NCBI GenBank assembly: GCA_005776735.1
Contig: SXOM01000553.1
Coordinates: 1-7,181 of the forward strand
Length of the DNA: 7,181 bases
Reading direction: 5' to 3'
Source: Pseudomonadota bacterium
GTDB taxonomy: Bacteria; Myxococcota_A; UBA796; SXON01
The first letter of the stretch is position 1, and every line of letters starts with the position of its first letter. The notes beneath the pieces are model-generated. The model was not told the origin of the DNA. It saw nothing but the letters and a program-made list of their open reading frames with translations, and made no database searches. Shown here in pieces: positions 1-5,471 of the stretch. The translations under genes were made by a program, and so were the position numbers.

Positions 1-529
1 CGCTCCCCGGCGCGTCGACGCAGTCCCTCGTGCTCTCGGCCGTGCTCGGCACGCACGCCACGTGGGCGGCCGCGGCCGCGCCGGCGCCGCCGGTGGCACC
101 GTCGCCGGGCTTGGCGCCCGGCCCCTCGCCGGGCGTCCCTTGCCCGGGCCCGCCCTGGCCGGGGCCCATCCCGGGCCCGCCCATTCCGGGGCCGCCCATC
201 CCGGGCCCGCCCTGACCGGGGCCGCCTTGACCGGGCCCGCCTTGACCGGGCCCGCCCTGCCCGGGGCCGCCCATCCCCGGGCCGCCCTGGCCTTCGCCAT
301 CTTCGGGGCCACCCTCTTCGCCGGAGGCCTGGCCCTTGCCGCCGGCCATGCCCGGCATCGGGCGGAACGGGAGCTTGGCCCCCGGGCCGATACGCTCGGG
401 GGTCTCTTCGCCGTCGGCGGGCGGGTCGCCGCCCTCGTCCTGGGCCGACGCCGCCGGCACGCCGAGGAGGCCGAGGCACAAGAGCGCACCGAGACGGAGG
501 CCGGCAGCGCGGAAAGGAACCGGAATCAT
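1..529 (-). CDS. Exported Gly/Pro-rich repeat protein, C-terminus beyond window (possible gspD or T2SS-linked protein)
   Basis: The frame is open from ATG at 529 to the left edge, giving 176 codons with no stop, so the 3' end is missing. Residues 1-29 look like a Sec signal peptide: Arg at 7 and 12, a Leu-rich core at 13-24, and an ASA cleavage motif at 27-29. An acidic stretch follows (31-80), then tandem pentapeptides GGPGQ/GGPGM at 82-121, degenerate copies to about 135, an Ala-rich stretch, and a Cys pair (159 and 170). The ATG overlaps the gspC stop by one base (TGATG), and a GAGG lies 7 bases upstream of it, so translation is probably coupled to gspC. In most type II secretion clusters gspC is followed by gspD, which also has a signal peptide, so an extended GspD is plausible. 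However, no N0 or secretin motif is visible before the edge. An unrelated secreted or envelope low-complexity protein is the alternative. The gene itself is well supported; its identity is not. Confidence 0.72.
   Translation of the reverse strand, partial: MIPVPFRAAGLRLGALLCLGLLGVPAASAQDEGGDPPADGEETPERIGPGAKLPFRPMPGMAGGKGQASGEEGGPEDGEGQGGPGMGGPGQGGPGQGGPGQGGPGQGGPGMGGPGMGGPGMGPGQGGPGQGTPGEGPGAKPGDGATGGAGAAAAAHVACVPSTAESTRDCVDAPGS
125..286 (-). repeat. 15-bp tandem repeat encoding GGPG(Q/M) pentapeptides
   Basis: Within the exported protein, residues 82-121 are eight uninterrupted pentapeptides in the order M, Q, Q, Q, Q, M, M, M at the fifth position. A shortened GPGQ, one more GGPGQ and a GTPGE unit follow. 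The DNA period is 15 bp with third-position variation, so the array is constrained at protein level but could still change copy number by slippage. Pro recurs every five residues. This excludes a collagen Gly-X-Y triplet and suggests a flexible, disordered linker. Confidence 0.85.
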
Positions 530-1476
530 CAGCGAACCTCGTAGTCGATCGTCATCTTCTGGTTGCGGCGGGTGATCTCGAAGTTGAACGCGCGCTCGTT
601 CTGCAGGTTGCCGTAGGCACCCAGCGCGTTCTCCATGCTCGTGAGGGACTGGCCGTTCACGTTGTGGACGACGTCCCCGTTCTTGATGCCCAGCTTGTCG
701 AAGACACTGCCCTTGCGGATGCCCGACAGGCGAAACCCGATGATCTTGCCGTCCTCGGTCTTCGGGGCGGCGCGGATCTGGGTGGCCAGGGCTTCGACGT
801 TGCCGAGCTGCTTCTCGAGGAACGAGCGGTCGACCAGGTACTTGGTGTCCGACACCTTGGTGACCCCGCCGTCGTCGGCGGTGGGCTCGCCGCCCTCGGC
901 GGCCGCGGAGGCCAACGGCTTCTTGTCGTCCCCGCCCATGCAGATGCAGCCGCCGTCGTCGAGGCACACCTTCTTCTGGCTGATGCTCAGGATGCGCCCC
1001 TCGGACGCCACGGAGTCGCCGATGCGGTAGCCCACCGCGCGCCCCTTCCCGCCGTCGCCGATGAGCGCGCTGGAGTACTCCGGCACGTCGGCGACCACGG
1101 TGGCCATGAGCACCGACTTGGACTCCTTGCAGTCCTGCGTCGCCGGGTCGGACGACGTCTCGGACAGAACGGCGGCGGAGTCGAAGATGTTGCGCCGGAC
1201 GATCGCGTCGACGAACGAGCGCCGGTCGGCCGTCGGGCCCGACCCGGACCGCTCCGGCTCGGCCTCCCCGCCGCCGGACGCGCCCGGCCCCGCGTCGGGG
1301 GCCCCCGCGACTTCTGACGGAGAATCCTCGAATTCTGGCAGGGATGCGCCCTCGGGGAGCACGAGCTGTGCACCGGCGAAGACGTTGACCCCCGCCCCGA
1401 CGGCGAAGCCCAGGACCACCGAAGCGGTGAGGGCCACCATCGCGCGGTTTCGGGTGAGGACGGGCAGGCTCGGCAT
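529..1476 (-). CDS. gspC: Type II secretion system inner-membrane protein GspC (HR and PDZ domains)
   Basis: A 315-residue protein from ATG at 1476. GspC links the inner-membrane platform of the type II secretion machine to the outer-membrane secretin through its periplasmic HR domain. A short basic N-terminus (Arg 9 and 11) precedes one membrane segment at about 13-34, giving the usual N-in topology. An acidic, Gly/Pro-rich linker spans about 45-85. The HR domain runs from about 88 to 175 and opens with IVRRNIF (92-98), followed by ATVVA and YRIGDSV (150-156). A C-terminal PDZ-like domain lies at about 243-315, with the signature GSVFDKLGIKNGDVVHNVNG (256-275). The frame extends to an ATG at 1554, but those 26 residues would put a polar, unlikely sequence before the membrane segment. 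No clear Shine-Dalgarno precedes 1476, and an internal ATG at 1440 is a second possible start. Four cysteines sit in the periplasmic part (116, 171, 177, 179). The stop overlaps the next leftward gene by one base. Confidence 0.86.
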   Translation of the reverse strand: MPSLPVLTRNRAMVALTASVVLGFAVGAGVNVFAGAQLVLPEGASLPEFEDSPSEVAGAPDAGPGASGGGEAEPERSGSGPTADRRSFVDAIVRRNIFDSAAVLSETSSDPATQDCKESKSVLMATVVADVPEYSSALIGDGGKGRAVGYRIGDSVASEGRILSISQKKVCLDDGGCICMGGDDKKPLASAAAEGGEPTADDGGVTKVSDTKYLVDRSFLEKQLGNVEALATQIRAAPKTEDGKIIGFRLSGIRKGSVFDKLGIKNGDVVHNVNGQSLTSMENALGAYGNLQNERAFNFEITRRNQKMTIDYEVR

Positions 1477-1490
1477 GCACGTCAAGACCA

Positions 1491-1506
1491 AGCAAGAATC
1501 GGGCCA
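1491..1506 (-). promoter_or_regulatory. Sigma-54-like -24/-12 promoter facing gspC
   Basis: The minus strand reads TGGCCCGATTCTTGCT. Against the sigma-54 consensus TGGCACG-N4-TTGCW it differs only at position 5 (C for A) and keeps the invariant GG and GC dinucleotides at correct spacing. Transcription would be expected near 1480, about 4 bases before the chosen gspC ATG, giving an almost leaderless mRNA. That tight fit is a caution: either gspC starts at 1440 or the match is fortuitous. Motif seen directly; function inferred. Confidence 0.42.
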
Positions 1507-1557
1507 GCGAAATATCAAGCTTTCTAACCACGTTGTACGGCAACTTTTCGCCATCGT

Positions 1558-1600
1558 GTCAAAGTGGCAAAAGCGGCCCCGGAAGTTGTGCCACCTTGTC
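1558..1600. promoter_or_regulatory. Imperfect inverted repeat, candidate operator or enhancer site
   Basis: Arms GTCAAAGTGGCA (1558-1569) and TGCCACCTTGTC (1589-1600) are complementary at 10 of 12 positions, with 6 perfect inner pairs (GTGGCA/TGCCAC) and 19 bases between the arms. Arm centres are 31 bp apart, about three helical turns, so both could be contacted on one DNA face. The element lies about 80-120 bp upstream of the start predicted for the sigma-54-like promoter, a usual place for an activator site, and 70-112 bp upstream of the cyclase start codon. It is not a CRP-type TGTGA-N6-TCACA site. Confidence 0.35.
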
Positions 1601-1669
1601 GGTCACCGCGTGTCGCCGGATGGCCCATTCGGCCTCCTCGTGATAGCCTCGCTCCGCCGGGGATCGCAG

Positions 1670-3214
1670 GTGGAGCTCAGGACGCGTACGCAGACCGTGG
1701 TGTTCACCGACATGGCCGACTACACGCGGTCGGTCGGGAACGCGGATCGCGAGGCCCTCCGGCAGCTCCTCGCACGCCACCAGACGATGGTGGAGCCCGT
1801 GCTCACGCGCCGCGGCGGCCGCATCGTCAAGGGCATCGGCGACAGCTTCATGGCGCTCTTCGACAGCGCCACCGACGCGGTCCGGGCCTGCCTCGACCTG
1901 GTCGAGGCCCATGGCCCCGGGAGCGGCAGCACGGTCACCTTCCGGGCGAGCTGCGCCACCGGCGACGTCGAGGAGACCAGCAACGACGCGTTCGGCGACA
2001 CCGTCAACCTGGCGTCGCGCATCAACGCGCGCACGCCGGCGGGCGAGGTCTGGTTGTCCAACGGCACCCGCCACTGCATGAACCAGGCCGAGATCCCGTG
2101 GGAGTCCACCGGGAACCACCAGCTCAAGGGCATTCCCGGCGACGTCGAGGTCTTCCGCGCGGTCGCGCGCCACCAGGCCATCCTGCCCGACACCCTGGTG
2201 GCGGCCGTGCGCACCAGCCGGCTGGTCACGTGGAACGCGGGCGACGTGCAGCCGCCGGTCCCCCCGGGCGGCCACCTGATCCTCGCGGGCTTCCAGCCGG
2301 GGTCGGCCGTGCTCGGCCAGGCGGTCGACGCCCTGCCCATCGTCGATCCGTCGCACATCTGGTTGCAGAGCTACACGCTCAACCCCGCGGAGCGGGTGGA
2401 GTGGGCGCAGAAGGGCCGCGGCCTCATCGTGTGCACCGGTGAGGCGCTGTCCGCGGCCATCGCACGGTTCTCCGCTCCGCTCCAGCGTACGCCGGGGAGC
2501 GACACGATCATCCTCGACTCCACCACCGTCGCCGCGGTCGATCTGGTGATCGCCGGGTTGTGCCTGCCCGGCGTGCCGCTCGCCGAGGTGGTGGCGGGCT
2601 ACAGCTACGACCTGCTGCCCGACGGCCGCTGGGTCAACCGCAGCGAGCGGGCCCAGCTCCGGCTCGACGTCGGCCCCCAGGGCGCGCAGATCGGCGTGCT
2701 CGCGCCGGGCGTCTCGGTCGACGGGCAGTCGGCCGGCATCTCGAGCCACTGGCCGCTCCGGCACGGCAGCACCGTCACCACCCCGGCGGGGAGCTGGCGG
2801 TACGTCGCCTTCCAGGTCGACGGTTTCGTGGGCGCGTTCGTCGGCGACTCGCCGATGCACCTCGGCGTCGGCGCCGGGCAGCGGGTCGAGCTCGGGCGCG
2901 AGCCCAACCATCCGGGCCTCCTGCTCCCCGACCGCAACAACCAGGACAACATCCGCTGGTGCACCGGGCCCCGCGCGGCACGGGCGCGCGAGAAGGGCTT
3001 CACCCTCGACAAGTCGCTCACGGGCCGCCGGCAGACCGCGGTCGAGGTCGCGGGCGACGAGGTGCGTGTCGTCCCCCTGCACGAGACCTGCCCCACCCTC
3101 CTCCTCGGCGCCGACGGCTCCGTGCAGCGGCTCTCCGCCGCGGCCACCGTCCAGATCGGCGATGCCATCATGGTCGGGACCACCGTGGTGGCCCTGCGCG
3201 AAGCGAGCCTCTGA
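1670..3214 (+). CDS. Class III adenylate cyclase with C-terminal FHA-like modules
   Basis: A 514-residue soluble protein predicted to convert ATP to cAMP. Residues 8-165 are a class III cyclase catalytic domain. Metal-binding Asp are D14 (in VVFTDMADYT) and D58 (in KGIGDSFMA). K54 and D106 are the purine-recognition pair typical of adenylate rather than guanylate cyclases. N113 and R117 (in TVNLASRI) are the transition-state residues, so all six key positions are present. Residues 170-325 are an alpha/beta-looking region I do not recognise. Residues 328-382 resemble the second half of an FHA sandwich, and 404-510 look like a fuller FHA domain (LGRE at 408-411, IGDAIMVG near the end) with degenerate phosphothreonine-binding positions. 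No membrane segment or signal peptide is seen. The GTG at 1670 is preferred because GGGGA lies 6 bases upstream and the catalytic domain begins at once; the open frame further upstream runs antisense to gspC. It is followed after one base by a cNMP-binding gene. Confidence 0.88.
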   Translation: MELRTRTQTVVFTDMADYTRSVGNADREALRQLLARHQTMVEPVLTRRGGRIVKGIGDSFMALFDSATDAVRACLDLVEAHGPGSGSTVTFRASCATGDVEETSNDAFGDTVNLASRINARTPAGEVWLSNGTRHCMNQAEIPWESTGNHQLKGIPGDVEVFRAVARHQAILPDTLVAAVRTSRLVTWNAGDVQPPVPPGGHLILAGFQPGSAVLGQAVDALPIVDPSHIWLQSYTLNPAERVEWAQKGRGLIVCTGEALSAAIARFSAPLQRTPGSDTIILDSTTVAAVDLVIAGLCLPGVPLAEVVAGYSYDLLPDGRWVNRSERAQLRLDVGPQGAQIGVLAPGVSVDGQSAGISSHWPLRHGSTVTTPAGSWRYVAFQVDGFVGAFVGDSPMHLGVGAGQRVELGREPNHPGLLLPDRNNQDNIRWCTGPRAARAREKGFTLDKSLTGRRQTAVEVAGDEVRVVPLHETCPTLLLGADGSVQRLSAAATVQIGDAIMVGTTVVALREASL

Positions 3215-3215
3215 C

Positions 3216-3731
3216 ATGCCCTACAACGAGCTGGCGCGCCTGCTCCGTCGCCTTCCGGTCTTCTCGTCGCTTGCCCCCGAGGAGGCGGTCGCCCTCGCGG
3301 CCCGCTGCACCGGGCTCCGGTACAAGCCGGGGATGCGCATCTTCAGCGAAGGCGAGTTCGCCGACTCCGTCACCATCGTCGTCAGCGGCCTGGTGCAGAT
3401 CTCGGTGAGCGTGCCCGACGGGCCCGATCTCGTCGTCAGCACCGAGGCGCCGGGGGCGATCATCGGCGAGATGGCGCTCATCGACCCCGCGCCCCGGGCG
3501 GCCACCGCCACCGCCATCGAAGAGACCGTGGTGCTCACCATCGACGCCCACGCGTTCGCCGACCTGCTCGCTGCCGGACACCCCGGCGCCAGCGGCATCC
3601 TCCGCACCGTCGCCCTCCAGGTGTGCGGGCGGCTCCGCGCGTTGGAGACGAAGTTGGACCGCCTGCTCACCGGCGGGGGCGCCGAGCTGCGCCGCGACCT
3701 GGTCGACACCCGGGAGAAGATCGCGCGATGA
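3216..3731 (+). CDS. Stand-alone cyclic-nucleotide-binding domain protein (conserved cassette)
   Basis: A 171-residue protein made of one CRP/PKA-R-type cNMP-binding domain (about 12-120) and a charged C-terminal helix (about 128-171) that could form a coiled coil. The phosphate-binding cassette IGEMALIDPAPRAATATA (83-100) keeps E85, expected to bind the ribose 2'-OH, and R94, expected to bind the cyclic phosphate. The PRAAT form resembles PKA regulatory subunits more than CRP. No helix-turn-helix follows, so it is not a CRP-type transcription factor; it more likely acts by protein contact. The ATG begins one base after the cyclase stop, and the stop overlaps the next gene by four bases (ATGA). 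Being directly downstream of a cyclase, it is a likely receptor for the cAMP made by it. No signal peptide or membrane segment is seen. Confidence 0.87.
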   Translation: MPYNELARLLRRLPVFSSLAPEEAVALAARCTGLRYKPGMRIFSEGEFADSVTIVVSGLVQISVSVPDGPDLVVSTEAPGAIIGEMALIDPAPRAATATAIEETVVLTIDAHAFADLLAAGHPGASGILRTVALQVCGRLRALETKLDRLLTGGGAELRRDLVDTREKIAR

Positions 3732-4225
3732 TCACCGACCTTCGCAACCTCGAGCTGTTCGCCGAGTTTCCGGATCACGACCTCGCGGTGCTCGCCGGCA
3801 TCTGCCGCCGCCTGCAGTTCCCCGCCGGCAGCAGCATCATCGAGCAGGGCGAGCGGGGGCGCGCCGCCTACGTGCTGCTCGCCGGCGAAGTCGAGGTCGT
3901 GCGCCGGCTGCCCGGCGGCACCCGCACCCGACTCGGGGTGCTCACCCGCGGCGCCGTCTTCGGCTCGGTGGCGCTCCTGGACGGCGGCCTGCGCGCGGCG
4001 AGCTGTCGCTCGGTGGGCGAGGTCGACGTCCTGGAGGTCTCCGCCGCCGACTTCCAGCGGATGTGCGAGGCCTCCACCCCCCTGGGCACCCGGTTCCTGA
4101 TGCTCGTCACGCGCCAGCTCGTGCGCGACCTGCGGACCACCAACCACCGCATCGCCGAGCTCGCCGGCCTCGCCACGCTCACGCCGGAAGACGTGGCCAG
4201 CTCCGTCGGCGGCAGCCTCCTCTAG
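3728..4225 (+). CDS. Second cyclic-nucleotide-binding-like protein with altered cassette
   Basis: A 165-residue protein with one cNMP-binding-type beta-roll (about 8-118) and C-terminal helices to 165, again without a DNA-binding domain. The cassette FGSVALLDGGLRAAS (78-92) keeps the phosphate-binding Arg (R89) but has Ser at 80 where cNMP binders have Glu. It may therefore bind weakly, bind another ligand, or serve as a structural partner of the preceding protein. Other family features are intact: F/P-x-G-x-x-I-x-x-Q-G at 31-41 and the hydrophobic YVLLAGEVEVV strand pair (48-58). The ATG overlaps the previous stop (ATGA), with GGGAG 11 bases upstream, so the two cNMP-type proteins are probably made in linked amounts. 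They look like an old, diverged tandem duplication. Confidence 0.85.
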   Translation: MITDLRNLELFAEFPDHDLAVLAGICRRLQFPAGSSIIEQGERGRAAYVLLAGEVEVVRRLPGGTRTRLGVLTRGAVFGSVALLDGGLRAASCRSVGEVDVLEVSAADFQRMCEASTPLGTRFLMLVTRQLVRDLRTTNHRIAELAGLATLTPEDVASSVGGSLL

Positions 4226-4229
4226 CCGG

Positions 4230-5471
4230 GTGGCGCGCCCTCCTCCCCGGCCGGCGTCCGCGCCGCCCCGCGCCGCCTCCGACGAGCTGGTCGTCAACGC
4301 CTACTCCACGGGTTGGCTCAAGCGCGGCTTCCCCTGGGTGTACCCGACCGAGGTCCTGCGCGGCGGCCCGCCGACCCCGGGCGAGCTGGTCCGCCTGCGC
4401 GGCGAAGGCGGAACCTCGCTCGGCCGCGCCGTTGCCGACCGCGGGTGGATCGCGGCGCGCCGGTTCCGGCGCGACGACGGCCCGCTCGACGCCGCGTTCT
4501 TCGCCGAACGCGTCGGCCTCGCGGCGGCCCGGCGCACCGAGCGCGAGCCCGACACCGACGCCTGGCGCCTCGTCAACGCCGAGTCCGACGACCTCCCCGG
4601 CGTCCGCGTCGACGTGTGGGGCGCCGACCTCGTGGTCACCCTCGACTCCCCCAGCCTGCGCGGGGTGGGCCAGCTCGTCGCCGACGCCGCCCGCGCCCAG
4701 CTCGGCGCCCCCGGCACCACCTGGCTCGCCGAGCGGCGTGATCCGCGCGACACCGAGCGGACTGCCGCGGCCACCCGGACGCTGCACGGCGACCCCGCCC
4801 CGCGCGACGTCGTCGTCACCGAGCTGGGCCTCCGGTACGAGGTGCGGCCCGCGCTCGGCAAGGACGCCGGCCTCTTCACCGACATGCGCACCAACCGCGC
4901 GTGGATGGCTCCCCACTGGAAGGGCAGCCGGGTGCTCAACCTGTTCGCCCACACCGGAGCGTTCTCGGTGAGCGCCCGTGCGCACGGCGCCGCCGAGGTG
5001 GTGAGCGTCGACCTCTCCGAAGGGTACCTCGCGCGGGCCCGCCGCAACTTCGACCTCAACGGGCTCGACGCGGGCGAGCTCATCGCCGAGGACTGCTTCC
5101 GCACCCTCGATCGGTTCCGCCGGCAGGGGCGGCGCTTCGACCGGATCGTCGTCGACCCGCCGGGGTTCAGCCACTCCGAAGCGGGCACGTGGCAAGGCGA
5201 AAAGGACTGGGCCCGCCTCGCCGCCGCCTGCCTCCGCGTGCTCGATCCGGGCGGGTGGCTCATCGCCGCGAGCAACCTCGGCAGCCAGTCCCCGAAGGCG
5301 TTCGGGGGTGCGTTGCAGGAGGGCGCCGAGCGCGCCGGGATGGAGCTGCGGCTCTGCCACGAAGGCACGCCGGGCGTCGACCACCCCGCCGCGCTGCACT
5401 TCCCCGAGGCCCGCTACTCGAAGTTCTGGGTGATGGAGGCGACGCCGTGTCTCGCAGCGTCTCCAGGGTGA
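4230..5471 (+). CDS. RlmI-like (COG1092) class I SAM-dependent methyltransferase
   Basis: A 413-residue protein with the layout of the RlmI family, whose E. coli member makes m5C1962 in 23S rRNA. After a Pro/Ala/Arg-rich leader (1-17) comes a PUA-like RNA-binding region (about 19-80, with GFPWVYPTEV where RlmI has HPWVFSGAV). A middle domain at about 85-200 contains RLVNAESDDLPGVRVD (113-128). The Rossmann methyltransferase domain runs from about 205: KDAGLFTDMRTNR (211-223), SAM motif I VLNLFAHTGAFSVSA (235-249), acidic VSVDLS (258-263), and motif IV DPPGF (309-313). The DHPA and PEARYSKF motifs close the protein. In RlmI the strand after GG carries SCS; here it reads AASNLG, with N349 at the Cys position, so m5C chemistry is doubtful. 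The GTG at 4230 follows the previous stop by four bases without an obvious ribosome-binding site. Confidence 0.82.
   Translation: MARPPPRPASAPPRAASDELVVNAYSTGWLKRGFPWVYPTEVLRGGPPTPGELVRLRGEGGTSLGRAVADRGWIAARRFRRDDGPLDAAFFAERVGLAAARRTEREPDTDAWRLVNAESDDLPGVRVDVWGADLVVTLDSPSLRGVGQLVADAARAQLGAPGTTWLAERRDPRDTERTAAATRTLHGDPAPRDVVVTELGLRYEVRPALGKDAGLFTDMRTNRAWMAPHWKGSRVLNLFAHTGAFSVSARAHGAAEVVSVDLSEGYLARARRNFDLNGLDAGELIAEDCFRTLDRFRRQGRRFDRIVVDPPGFSHSEAGTWQGEKDWARLAAACLRVLDPGGWLIAASNLGSQSPKAFGGALQEGAERAGMELRLCHEGTPGVDHPAALHFPEARYSKFWVMEATPCLAASPG
5435..5439 (+). promoter_or_regulatory. Ribosome binding site deciding the M14 gene start
   Basis: GGAGG lies inside the 3' end of the RlmI-like gene, 7 bases before GTG 5447. 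It is the best Shine-Dalgarno match in the rightward operon apart from the one before rsmI, and it favours 5447 over the next in-frame GTG at 5468. Confidence 0.65.

Larger units (their letters stand above)
1477..1669. promoter_or_regulatory. Divergent intergenic control region between gspC and the cyclase operon
   Basis: This is the only sizeable non-coding gap in the window, and its stretch at about 1485-1575 is visibly AT-richer than the flanking genes. It must carry the start signals of both divergent transcription units. On the gspC side it holds a sigma-54-like element, and in its middle an imperfect inverted repeat. I could not find a convincing sigma-70 -35/-10 pair for the rightward operon. 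No terminator or RNA gene is apparent. Confidence 0.7.

Noticed and set aside
125..286. CRISPR array or collagen-like triplets
   Set aside because: The 15-bp units are directly adjacent with no spacers, and the peptide period is five, not three.
62..544. Plus-strand frame with Pro/Gly/Ala repeats opposite the left-edge gene
   Set aside because: The repeat is explained by the opposite strand, where it follows a proper signal peptide and a start coupled to gspC. The plus-strand reading has no such context.
1521..1546. Sigma-70 promoter for gspC (TTGCCG with a TGATAT-like -10 on the minus strand)
   Set aside because: The two hexamers are 20 bases apart, and no good hexamer sits at 16-18. The sigma-54-like element is a much closer match.
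1564..1594. CRP/cAMP-receptor binding site
   Set aside because: The arms are GTGGCA/TGCCAC with a 19-base gap, unlike TGTGA-N6-TCACA, and neither cNMP-binding protein here has a DNA-binding domain.
1559..3217. A 552-codon open frame on the minus strand opposite the cyclase gene
   Set aside because: Its product is Arg/Gly/Ala/Asp-rich with no family motif, and it is the antisense shadow of a clearly recognisable cyclase. Long shadow frames are expected at this GC content.
3216..4225. CRP/FNR-type transcription regulators
   Set aside because: Both proteins end shortly after the cNMP fold, with only helices and no winged-helix domain.
4226..4229. Terminator between the second cNMP-binding gene and the methyltransferase gene
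   Set aside because: Only four bases separate the genes, and no GC hairpin followed by a T-run is seen there.
4179..5399. Minus-strand open frames of about 350-400 codons opposite the methyltransferase
   Set aside because: Low-complexity products without motifs; the plus strand carries intact methyltransferase motifs throughout.
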